Assembly (NCBI GenBank): GCA_963842505.1
Contig: CAWJGZ010000001.1
Location: 744,001 to 808,000 of the forward strand
DNA length: 64,000 nt
DNA from: PALSA-129 sp963842505
GTDB lineage: Bacteria; Acidobacteriota; Terriglobia; Bryobacterales; Bryobacteraceae
Direction: 5' to 3'
Shown piece by piece: positions 16,487 to 23,560 of the stretch; the first letter of the stretch is position 1; every line of letters begins with the position of its first letter. The position numbers and the translations under genes are program-made. Below the pieces are notes generated by a model that did no database searches, had not been told where the DNA came from, and saw only the letters and a program-made list of their open reading frames with translations.

Positions 16487-16816
16487 TCAATTCACCAACG
16501 GGGAAATAGTCCGGCTGTGCAGCAGCGCAGCGGTGGGCGCCCGCATGTAAGACTCCGCGGCGGCCTGCTCCAGGCGGACGTGGTTTTCCAGTTGCAGCAA
16601 CAGGGCCTCGATCGGAACTTTGGCGTGAACCGTTATGGGGACGAGCGGCGCGTCCACAAAGAAGCGCTCCGAGGCGGCTGCTTTCACCGGCTCCAGGGGC
16701 TTGACCAGCTCTGCCGTTTCCAGCGGCTTCTCATCTCTGGTTGCGGCGCCAAATGCGAGGCACATGACTGCCAAGCCGAACATGCTCAAGCAAGCGCCCA
16801 TCAACAACATTTCCAT
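16487..16816 (-). CDS. Small single-span membrane protein, first gene of the redox operon
   Basis: The start is the ATG at 16816, behind TAGGAGG, giving 109 residues; the longer open frame upstream has no family-like sequence. One transmembrane helix spans residues 3-23 (LLMGACLSMFGLAVMCLAFG). It is followed by RDEKPLETAELVKPLEP and a soluble tail (FFVDAPLVPITVHAKVPIEALLLQLENHVRLEQAAAESY). The PLETAELV motif recurs at the C-terminus of the NrfD-like subunit encoded at the other end of the operon, suggesting a shared docking partner. I recognise no named family. It is the promoter-proximal gene, about 20 bases after the predicted sigma54 start site. Confidence 0.75.
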   Translation of the reverse strand: MEMLLMGACLSMFGLAVMCLAFGAATRDEKPLETAELVKPLEPVKAAASERFFVDAPLVPITVHAKVPIEALLLQLENHVRLEQAAAESYMRAPTAALLHSRTISPLVN

Positions 16817-16846
16817 CGGCCGTCCTCCTATCCGGTGCCGGTGTTT

Positions 16847-16862
16847 TGCACGGGGATGGCCA
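16847..16862 (-). promoter_or_regulatory. Sigma54 (-24/-12) promoter of the redox operon
   Basis: On the minus strand the bases read TGGCCATCCCCGTGCA. The GG and GC doublets have exact sigma54 spacing (consensus TGGCACG-N4-TTGCA). Transcription would begin near 16836, leaving a 20-nt leader that includes the ribosome site of the gene at 16816. A sigma54 activator is encoded 2-3 kb away. Confidence 0.7.
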
Positions 16863-16947
16863 GAAGGAAAAGCGGCAAAAATGCTTGATTCTCTGATACT
16901 CTGTCCGGCCGTGGGCGGCAGGCACTGCCAGAATGACAGGCGGGCTA

Positions 16948-16962
16948 CTGACGATTCGTCAG
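16948..16962. promoter_or_regulatory. Candidate upstream activator site (palindrome)
   Basis: CTGACGA-T-TCGTCAG has perfect 7-bp arms. It lies about 110-125 bp upstream of the predicted sigma54 transcription start, the usual distance for an NtrC-type activator site. No equally good copy was found upstream of 20516. The divergent spacer 16863-17233 holds nothing else but the hairpin at 17056-17113. Confidence 0.4.
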
Positions 16963-17055
16963 GCGTGCCGGGGTGTGCGGCATAAAGTGGATGGCATCGC
17001 GACTTTCCCAGAGAGACGAGCGATTCTGGGCTTGCCAACTACTCAGCACGGAATT

Positions 17056-17113
17056 GTGAGCGTGAGCGAGCGGCCGCCACGCAGCCTGGGGCTGGCCGCT
17101 CGCTCGCGCTCGC
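17056..17113. repeat. GC-rich inverted repeat in the divergent spacer
   Basis: AGCGAGCGGCC (17065-17075) pairs with GGCCGCTCGCT (17094-17104). The stem extends outward with few mismatches to about 17056/17113, around an 18-nt loop. The right arm belongs to a short dispersed repeat family (see 45912-45940 and 58354-58382). Confidence 0.5.
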
Positions 17114-17122
17114 GGTTCTGTG
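17094..17122 (+). repeat. Dispersed intergenic repeat, copy A
   Basis: This 29-mer of the form GGCCGCTC-N10-GCGGTTCTGTG matches 58354-58382 at 24 of 29 positions and 45912-45940 more loosely. All three copies are intergenic. Confidence 0.45.
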
Positions 17123-17233
17123 GCGGGGGCGCGTTTATGCACTGGCGTGTCGCCGGTCGTTGACGGGGATGGCGGAGTGTGACATCATTCAGCCATTCTG
17201 ATTCGCAAGAGTCCCAAACCGCCATTCGCCAGT

Positions 17234-19081
17234 ATGCCGATCGGCCTGGCGGTGGGAGTCACCGCGGCCGTCGTGCTGGCGTGCGCGGGCGGCGCATACC
17301 TGTATTCGCAGCACCATATGCGGTCGCTCCTCGAGACGGCGCGTTCGACGGCGCTGGCGGAAGGCGACCTGATCCGCGTGGCGCTGGAACACCAGATGAT
17401 CGAGAACGACCGCACCCTGATCGCCAAGATGATCCAGAGTTTCCGCCAGCAGACCCCGGTGGAGCGCCTGGTGGTCCTGGATCGTTTCGGGACGGAGCGT
17501 TATCCGGTTGGGTCCGGGCAGCCGGATGCCGAACTGCAAATCAATTCCCCCACTTGTCAGGCTTGCCATCGTTATCCGGCGGAGCAACGCGGATCGAGCC
17601 GGGTGATCGAGACCCGGGGCGGCACGGTTCTGCGTACCGTGGTGCCGATCCGCAATCGCCAGGAATGTTACGGATGCCACGACCCCAGTCACAAGATCAA
17701 CGGCATTCTCATCCTGGATTACAAGACGGAACAAATTCGCGCAGAGATGGCGCGCGACTTACGCTGGCTGGTGGGCGGCACCGCGACCATCACGCTGCTG
17801 CTAGTGGGCGCCATCGGCGTGGTGATCCGGGTGGCCGTGCTGCGCCGGCTGCAACGGTTTGAAACCGCCGCGCGGCAGATCGCCGGGGGCGATTTGGAAC
17901 GGCGCGTCCCGGCCGAAGGCTCCGATACGCTTTCCTGGCTGGCACGCGAATTCAATACCATGGCAGATTCCGTCACCGGCCTGGTGGGCGAGGTGCGCAG
18001 CCAGCGCGAGAGGTTGGAGACGGTGATCAACAGCATCGATGACGGCATCGTGGTGCTGGACGGGGAACGCAACATCATCGCCGCCAACGATGCATTTTTG
18101 CGCCGTGTTGAACACTCGCGCGCGGAGGTGCTGGGGTGCCAGTGCCGCGATATGCCTCCGGGCGGCTGCACCATCGACGATTGCCCTACGCTGGCCTGCC
18201 TGAGGTCAGGCGCGCACCAGGTGCGCATTTGCGAACGCCGGGCGCCCGGCGGCGCGGCGATCTGGGAAGAGGTTCACGCATCGCCGATTCTGGATGCGGC
18301 CGGCCAATTGCGGCAGGTGGTGGAAGTGTGGCGCGACATTTCCGAGCGCCGCGCGGCCGAAGCCCACCTGGCCGAATCGCACCGTCTGGCGTCGCTGGGG
18401 ACTTTGGCATCCGGCTTTTCTCACGAACTCAATACCCCGTTGGGCACGGTGCTGATGTGCGTGGAAGGAATCCTGCGGGAAGCGGGCGGCGAAGCCGGCG
18501 GGGCGCAGATCCGCGAGAGTGCTTCCATCGCCCGCGAGCAGATCTTGCGCTGCCGCGGCATCACGCAGCACTTTCTCCGCCTGGCGCGCGGGCAGGGCAC
18601 GCAGGGAGACGTCGTGGATCTTCGGGCAGCGGTGAACGGGGTGGCGCGACTCATCGAACCCACCGCCCGCGCGCATTCCGTGAAGATTGAGGTGAGATCC
18701 ATCTCTCCCGATCTGCGGGCCCGCGCCGACGAGGCCGAACTGCAGCACGCGCTGATCAATCTGCTGCTCAACGCCGTGCAAGCTTCGAAACCGGGCGGAC
18801 GGGTCACGCTCGAAGCCGATGCGAATGCGGAGGGCGAAACGGTGCACATCCGCGTAACCGACAATGGCTGCGGCATCGCGCCGGAAAACCGCAAGCGGAT
18901 CTTCGAGCCGTTTTTCAGCGGACGCCAGGGCGGCACCGGACTGGGGCTGTTCCTCTCGCTGAATTTCGTCCGTCGGTGGGGCGGCGATATCCTGGTGGAA
19001 AGCCTGCCGGGCCAGGGGTCCACGTTCGAGATCGTGCTGCCGGCACTCGCCTCGGGGGTTGTCCAGAAGGCTGGGTCATGA
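17234..19081 (+). CDS. Sensor histidine kinase with two periplasmic haem-c motifs
   Basis: The 615-residue protein begins with a membrane helix (residues 2-25). A periplasmic domain follows with two haem-c binding motifs, CQACH (108-112) and CYGCH (145-149). Next come a second helix (about 177-202), HAMP, and a PAS domain rich in cysteine (CQC…GGCTIDDCPTLAC, about residues 306-330). The HisKA domain carries SHELNTP and the HATPase ends with GTGLGL. Covalent haem in a kinase input domain suggests sensing of redox state, oxygen or a small ligand. The ATG lacks a good ribosome site; a non-ATG start in the 17 codons upstream is possible. The gene overlaps the following sigma54 activator by 4 bp (ATGA), making an operonic two-component pair divergent from the redox operon. 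Confidence 0.9.
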   Translation: MPIGLAVGVTAAVVLACAGGAYLYSQHHMRSLLETARSTALAEGDLIRVALEHQMIENDRTLIAKMIQSFRQQTPVERLVVLDRFGTERYPVGSGQPDAELQINSPTCQACHRYPAEQRGSSRVIETRGGTVLRTVVPIRNRQECYGCHDPSHKINGILILDYKTEQIRAEMARDLRWLVGGTATITLLLVGAIGVVIRVAVLRRLQRFETAARQIAGGDLERRVPAEGSDTLSWLAREFNTMADSVTGLVGEVRSQRERLETVINSIDDGIVVLDGERNIIAANDAFLRRVEHSRAEVLGCQCRDMPPGGCTIDDCPTLACLRSGAHQVRICERRAPGGAAIWEEVHASPILDAAGQLRQVVEVWRDISERRAAEAHLAESHRLASLGTLASGFSHELNTPLGTVLMCVEGILREAGGEAGGAQIRESASIAREQILRCRGITQHFLRLARGQGTQGDVVDLRAAVNGVARLIEPTARAHSVKIEVRSISPDLRARADEAELQHALINLLLNAVQASKPGGRVTLEADANAEGETVHIRVTDNGCGIAPENRKRIFEPFFSGRQGGTGLGLFLSLNFVRRWGGDILVESLPGQGSTFEIVLPALASGVVQKAGS

Positions 19082-20445
19082 AGACTACCGCGCACATTCT
19101 TCTGGTGGACGACGACGCGGCGTTCCGCCACGTGGCGGCCGGCGAACTCCGCCGTCTGGGGCACCAGGTGGAAACCGCCAGCTCGGGCGAAGAAGCGGTT
19201 GCCAAGATCGACCAGTTCGATCCGGAAGTGGTTCTCCTGGACCTGCGGCTACCCGGCATGGACGGCCTGGAAACCCTGAAAGCCGTCCGCGCGCGCAATG
19301 CCGCGACGGAAGTGATCATTCTGACGGGGCACGGCACCATCGACACAGCCATCGAATCCATCCGCGTGGGGGCCTTCGACTACGTGATTAAGCCCTGCCC
19401 GCTGGACGAGTTGCAGATTCGGATTCAGCGGGCGCTCGAGCGGCGCTCGCTGCGCCAGCGCGCCAGCCTGCTGGAGCGCGGCTTGACGCCGCCGGACCTG
19501 GCCGGGTCATTCATCGGCGAGAGCCCGGAATTCCAGCGTTTGCTCCAGTTGATCGAGCGCGTGGCTCCCAGCGATTCCACGGTGTTCATCACGGGCGAAA
19601 CCGGCACAGGCAAGGAGCGGTTGGCCAAACTGATTCACGCACGCAGCAGCCGTAAATCCCGGCCGTTCGTGATTGTGGATTGCGCCGCATTGCAGGAAAA
19701 CCTGCTGCAGAGCGAGTTGTTCGGCCACGAGCGCGGGGCGTTCACGGGGGCCGACAGAGCGAAGCCCGGGCTCTTCGAAGTGGCCAATGGCGGCACCATC
19801 TTTCTCGACGAGATCGGAGAGATCAGCCAGGCCACGCAGATTAACCTGCTGCGAGTCCTGGACACTTCGGTATTCCGCCACGTGGGCGGCACGAGTGAAA
19901 TTCGCGTGGACGTGCGGGTGCTGGCGGCTACCAACCGCGATCTGCGGTCGATGGTCCGGAAAGGTCTGTTCCGCGAGGATCTCTACTATCGCATGACGAC
20001 GATCAGTCTGGAGATTCCGCCCCTGCGGGGCCGCGGCGGCGATGTCGAACTGTTGGCGAAGCATTTCGTGGGCGTGTTCAACGAGCGATTTGCTTCCTCC
20101 AAGAGCATCGGGAAGGAGGCCATGGAAACTCTGCGGCGCCACAGTTGGCCCGGGAATGTGCGGGAACTCAAGAACGCGGTGGAAGCAGCCATGGTGGTGT
20201 GCGAAGGCTCCGAGATTCTTCCCGAGCATTTGCCGGCGGCGGTTCGCGGCGCCTGGCAGGCGGCATCCGCCAGTGCGCCGCTTGCGGAGGACGCGACTCT
20301 GCCCACGCTGGACGAACTGGAGCTGGCTCACATCCGCCGCGTCTTGCAGGCGAGCAACGGCCACCGTGGCAACGCCGCCCGCATCCTGGGCATCAGCGAG
20401 CGCAATTTGTACCGGAAGTTGAAGGAACACCGCCTGCTGGCGTGA
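19078..20445 (+). CDS. Sigma54-dependent response regulator (NtrC family)
   Basis: The 455-residue protein starts at the ATG that overlaps the kinase stop. An N-terminal receiver domain (acidic pair in LLVDDD, phospho-acceptor in VVLLDLRLPGMDG) is followed by an AAA+ domain. That domain has Walker A GETGTGKE, the sigma54-contacting GAFTGA loop intact (ERGAFTGADR) and Walker B GTIFLDEIGE. A C-terminal Fis-type helix-turn-helix follows (GNAARILGISERNLYRKLKEH). It should activate sigma54 promoters when phosphorylated by the adjacent haem-type kinase. The two sigma54 promoters recognised in the window, at 16847-16862 and 20516-20531, are its obvious candidate targets. Confidence 0.95.
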   Translation: MKTTAHILLVDDDAAFRHVAAGELRRLGHQVETASSGEEAVAKIDQFDPEVVLLDLRLPGMDGLETLKAVRARNAATEVIILTGHGTIDTAIESIRVGAFDYVIKPCPLDELQIRIQRALERRSLRQRASLLERGLTPPDLAGSFIGESPEFQRLLQLIERVAPSDSTVFITGETGTGKERLAKLIHARSSRKSRPFVIVDCAALQENLLQSELFGHERGAFTGADRAKPGLFEVANGGTIFLDEIGEISQATQINLLRVLDTSVFRHVGGTSEIRVDVRVLAATNRDLRSMVRKGLFREDLYYRMTTISLEIPPLRGRGGDVELLAKHFVGVFNERFASSKSIGKEAMETLRRHSWPGNVRELKNAVEAAMVVCEGSEILPEHLPAAVRGAWQAASASAPLAEDATLPTLDELELAHIRRVLQASNGHRGNAARILGISERNLYRKLKEHRLLA

Positions 20446-20515
20446 CGGCGCGGCGGGTCAATCGCCGGGCCGTACCGCATAGTGAGCCAGAGTTTCAGGA
20501 TTCCTTATCTGCAGT

Positions 20516-20531
20516 TGGCACGTTGCGTGCA
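20516..20531 (+). promoter_or_regulatory. Sigma54 (-24/-12) promoter of the kor operon
   Basis: TGGCACG-TTGC-GTGCA matches the consensus TGGCACG-N4-TTGCA at all but one defined position. Predicted transcription start is near 20542, 24 bases before the ATG at 20566, with GGAGGG between. It directly follows the sigma54 activator gene. Confidence 0.78.
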
Positions 20532-20565
20532 GGTGTTGGACCCGACATCCAAGTGGAGGGTTCTA

Positions 20566-20787
20566 ATGGCCAAAGGCTCTGTTGCTATTACCGTAGAGCG
20601 GTGTAAGGGTTGCGGATTCTGCGTGGAGTTCTGCCCGACGCATGTGCTGGCACTTTCGTCCGCATTCAATTCCAAGGGATACCACCCGCCCCACGTTGTG
20701 GCCGGAGAGAAGTGCAGTGGTTGCGATCTGTGCGGAATGTACTGCCCGGACTTCGCGATTTTTGGAGCAAGAAGACATGCAAGCTGA
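20566..20787 (+). CDS. korD: 2-oxoacid:ferredoxin oxidoreductase, ferredoxin (delta) subunit
   Basis: The start is the ATG at 20566 behind GTGGAGGG; the longer frame upstream would run through the sigma54 promoter. The 73-residue product is a 2x[4Fe-4S] ferredoxin with CKGCGFCVEFCP and CSGCDLCGMYCP. It carries electrons from the TPP/Fe-S catalytic subunits to soluble ferredoxin. Its stop overlaps the start of the alpha subunit gene by 11 bp. The order D-A-B-C matches KorDABC-type 2-oxoglutarate:ferredoxin oxidoreductases. Confidence 0.92.
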   Translation: MAKGSVAITVERCKGCGFCVEFCPTHVLALSSAFNSKGYHPPHVVAGEKCSGCDLCGMYCPDFAIFGARRHAS

Positions 20788-21934
20788 CGCTAAGGGCGTC
20801 TTGACCGGCGTTCATTTTATTGATGGCGACCATGCCTGTTGTGAGGGAACCCTTGCGGCAGGTGCGCGATTTGCCGCAGGTTACCCCATAACCCCCTCGA
20901 CCGAAGTGGTCGAAAGGTTCGCCCAACGCATCCCCATAGTGGGCGGGGTGTTCATGCAGATGGAAGACGAGTTGGCGGCCTCAATTGCGATCCAGGGCGC
21001 GGTTTGGGGAGGCGCCAAGGCCTTCACGGTGACGTCCGGCCCGGGATTTTCGCTGATGATGGAGCACATCGGCTACGCAGCCATGACGGAGACGCCGTGC
21101 GTGTTCGTGAACGTGCAACGCGGCGGACCGTCGACGGGGCTGCCGACGCTGCCGGCGCAGGCCGACATGATGCAGGCAAAGTGGGGATCGCACGGCGACT
21201 ACGGGATTGTGGCGCTATGCCCGAATTCGCCGCAGGAATGCTTCGACCTGACGATTACGGGCTTCAATATCTCGGAAGAATTCCGGGTTCCGGTGTTGAT
21301 GATGCTGGATGAATGCGTCGGGCACATGACGGAGAAGGTGGTCATTCCGGAAGCCGGGCAGTTGGAGATTACGCCGCGGCGCTACACGAAGTTGCCGCCC
21401 GAGGAGTTCCGGCTTTATGAGCCGCGCGAGGACCTGGTTCCGGACATGGTGCGGGCAGGCATGGGGTATCGCTTCCACATGACAGGACTGACGCACGACG
21501 AACAAGGCTATCCGAGCATGAACGTGGAGACTCAGGACCGCTCGGTGAGACGGCTGGTCGACAAGCTGAAACCGTTCTCGGGCGAGCGCGCGCTTTTCGA
21601 GACGGAGAACCTGGAGGACGCCGAAGTGGCGGTGGTTTCCTACGGGATCACCTCGCGGGTGGCGCAGCGAGCGATCCAACTGGCGCGCGCGCAGGGGATC
21701 AAGGCTGGCAAGTTTCGCATCATTTCGGCCTGGCCGTTCCCGGACCAGGCTATGGACGCGCTGGCCGGACGGGTGAAGGCTTTGGTGGTGCCGGAACTGA
21801 ACCTGGGCCAGATGGTGCATGAAGTGGCGCGGGTGGCGGCGGGCCGGGCCAAGGTGATTCCGGTGACGCACGCCGGCGGAACGGTACACAATCCCGAAGT
21901 GATTCTGAATGCCATTGTGGAGGCAGCCCGATGA
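20777..21934 (+). CDS. korA: 2-oxoacid:ferredoxin oxidoreductase, alpha subunit
   Basis: The start at the ATG at 20777 gives 385 residues. The sequence has the KorA/PorA pattern: GARFAAGYPITPSTEVVE near the N-terminus, QMEDELAASIAIQGAVWGGAKAFTVTSGPGFSLM for the pyrimidine-binding site, and VNVQRGGPSTGLPTLPAQADMMQAKWGSHGDY, which is diagnostic of 2-oxoglutarate/2-oxoacid enzymes. With KorB it oxidatively decarboxylates a 2-oxoacid to the acyl-CoA while reducing ferredoxin, or runs in reverse to fix CO2. 2-Oxoglutarate is the likeliest substrate from overall pattern, but this is not certain. It overlaps korB by 4 bp. Confidence 0.93.
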   Translation: MQADAKGVLTGVHFIDGDHACCEGTLAAGARFAAGYPITPSTEVVERFAQRIPIVGGVFMQMEDELAASIAIQGAVWGGAKAFTVTSGPGFSLMMEHIGYAAMTETPCVFVNVQRGGPSTGLPTLPAQADMMQAKWGSHGDYGIVALCPNSPQECFDLTITGFNISEEFRVPVLMMLDECVGHMTEKVVIPEAGQLEITPRRYTKLPPEEFRLYEPREDLVPDMVRAGMGYRFHMTGLTHDEQGYPSMNVETQDRSVRRLVDKLKPFSGERALFETENLEDAEVAVVSYGITSRVAQRAIQLARAQGIKAGKFRIISAWPFPDQAMDALAGRVKALVVPELNLGQMVHEVARVAAGRAKVIPVTHAGGTVHNPEVILNAIVEAAR

Positions 21935-22830
21935 ACGAAGCGACTCTTGAAACTCCTTTCGAGATGCCGGCGGATGCGCAAAACCCGGTAGAGCCGTTTC
22001 TGCGGATGGAAAGGATGCCGCACATCTGGTGTCCGGGTTGCGGGATCGGCACGACGGTGAATTGCTTCACGCGGGCGCTGCTCGATTCCAAGGCGGACCT
22101 GGACAAGGTGGCGGTGGTTTCGGGCATCGGGTGCACGGGGCGCGTGGCGGGATACCTGCGGCTGGATTCTTTCCACACGACGCACGGGCGGGCGATTCCG
22201 TTCGCCACCGGGCTAAAGCTGGCCAACCCGGAGCTGCAGGTGGTGGTGTACTCGGGCGATGGCGATTTGTTCGCGATCGGCGGCAACCACTTCATCCACG
22301 CGGCGCGGCGCAATATGGACTTGAAGGTGATTTGCGTCAACAACCTGACGTACGCCATGACGGGGGGCCAGACGGCGCCGACGACGCCCAGCCACGTGAT
22401 CAGCGCGACGTCTCCTTACGGGGTTTTCGAACCCGCCTTCAACCTGGTGCAATTGGCCGAGGCGGCGGGCGCGGCTTACGTGGCGCGGTGGACGACGTAC
22501 CACGTGAAGCAACTGGCGCGGTCGATGGAAGAGGTCATGCAGAAGAAGGGCTTTTGCTTCATCGAGGTGATTTCGCCCTGCCCGACGCTTTACCAGCGGC
22601 GGAACAAGATGGGCGACGGCCTGGACGCGATGAAGTTTTACAAGCAGGCGAGCAAGACGCGCAACGGAGCGCCCACCAGCGAGTGCGGGCTGACGAAAGC
22701 GGGCGAGATTGTGGTCGGCAAGTTCGTGGACCGCGACCGCCCGGGTTATTTCGAACTGTTGAACTCCCAGATGCACGAAACGCTGGGAGATCGTTATGCC
22801 GAACCGGAGGTCATGTGCAGCGAGTGTTGA
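21931..22830 (+). CDS. korB: 2-oxoacid:ferredoxin oxidoreductase, beta subunit
   Basis: The 299-residue product carries the TPP-binding domain. WCPGCGIG near residue 33 includes two cluster-ligand cysteines, and VSGIGCTGR has a third. GDGDLFAIGGNHFIHAARRN is the GDG-x(n)-N TPP-Mg motif, followed by NNLTYAMTGGQTAPTTP. This is the catalytic half of the oxidoreductase and pairs with KorA. The start overlaps the korA stop by 4 bp, and its own stop overlaps the gamma subunit start. The C-terminus is slightly longer than in minimal KorB proteins and ends MCSEC. Confidence 0.93.
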   Translation: MNEATLETPFEMPADAQNPVEPFLRMERMPHIWCPGCGIGTTVNCFTRALLDSKADLDKVAVVSGIGCTGRVAGYLRLDSFHTTHGRAIPFATGLKLANPELQVVVYSGDGDLFAIGGNHFIHAARRNMDLKVICVNNLTYAMTGGQTAPTTPSHVISATSPYGVFEPAFNLVQLAEAAGAAYVARWTTYHVKQLARSMEEVMQKKGFCFIEVISPCPTLYQRRNKMGDGLDAMKFYKQASKTRNGAPTSECGLTKAGEIVVGKFVDRDRPGYFELLNSQMHETLGDRYAEPEVMCSEC

Positions 22831-23408
22831 GTGAGATTCGAATTGCGGGATTCGGCGGCCAGGGCGTGATTCTGGCGGCGGCGGTGATCGGCAAAGCGGA
22901 AGCCATCTTTCACGGCGGCTACGCCACCATGACGCAGAGCTTCGGCCCGGAAGCCAGGGGTGGTTCGTCGAGCGCGCAGGTGATTCTCTCCAGCGAGCCG
23001 ATTCTTTATCCCTACGTTTCCCAGCCGGATGTTCTGGTGGTGATGTCGCAGGCGGCTTACAACAAGTTCGGGCCGCAGTTAAAACCGGGCGGCATCCTGA
23101 TTACCGAGCAGGAACTGGTGAAGGTGGATGAAACTTCGCGGGGAGTACGGATGTACGGCGTGCCGGCGACGAGGCTGGCCGAAGAGCTGGGCCGCAAGAT
23201 GGTGCTGAACATCGTGATGGTGGGATTCTTCGGCGCGGTGACCGGTCTGCTGGAAGCGGACACTTTGCGGAAAGCGGTGGCGGATTCGGTGCCGCCGGCG
23301 TTCCAAAAACTAAACCTGCAGGCTTTTGACAAAGGCTACGAGTACGGTTCGCAGTTGATGGTGAAACTGGGGGAGCCGGAAGAAGCGGTGTCACTGGAAT
23401 CGGCTTAG
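22815..23408 (+). CDS. korC: 2-oxoacid:ferredoxin oxidoreductase, gamma subunit
   Basis: I chose the GTG at 22815, four bases after GGAGG, giving 197 residues; GTG at 22824 is an alternative. The product starts with VLSEIRIAGFGGQGVILAAAVIGKAE, the glycine-rich signature of POR/KOR gamma subunits. MTQSFGPEARGGSSSAQVILS and the QPDVLVVMSQAAYNKF segment follow. It contributes the CoA-side domain of the heterotetramer. Overlap with korB is 16 bp. The operon ends here; an inverted repeat begins 17 bp downstream. Confidence 0.9.
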   Translation: MQRVLSEIRIAGFGGQGVILAAAVIGKAEAIFHGGYATMTQSFGPEARGGSSSAQVILSSEPILYPYVSQPDVLVVMSQAAYNKFGPQLKPGGILITEQELVKVDETSRGVRMYGVPATRLAEELGRKMVLNIVMVGFFGAVTGLLEADTLRKAVADSVPPAFQKLNLQAFDKGYEYGSQLMVKLGEPEEAVSLESA

Positions 23409-23424
23409 CAACAAAAGAAGTACT

Positions 23425-23560
23425 ATTCACCGCTGAGACGCGGAGACGCTGAGAAGACATAGAGGGTAGAGTCTCAGTCCTGCCAGGTTGAATCCTGCGC
23501 ACTTGGCAACTTGATCTTACTTACTCAGTGCTGTTTTTTCTCTGCGTCTCAGCGGTGAAT
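23425..23560. repeat. 22-bp inverted repeat in the korC-thrB convergent spacer
   Basis: ATTCACCGCTGAGACGCGGAGA (23425-23446) is repeated inverted at 23539-23560 with one mismatch, across a 92-bp spacer that contains no gene. The right arm abuts the thrB stop codon. A degenerate third copy of the arm is at 58290-58317. It may act as a bidirectional terminator or be a mobile intergenic repeat. Confidence 0.55.

Noticed and set aside
13277..16816. A dissimilatory sulfite reductase-linked DsrMKJOP operon
   Set aside because: Only O- and P-like subunits are present, the cytochrome has four haems instead of three, and DsrM, DsrK and DsrAB are missing, so a Dsr assignment is not justified.
22029..22814. 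A long N-terminal extension of the gamma subunit gene
   Set aside because: This part is an out-of-frame shadow of korB; family-like sequence begins only at about 22815.
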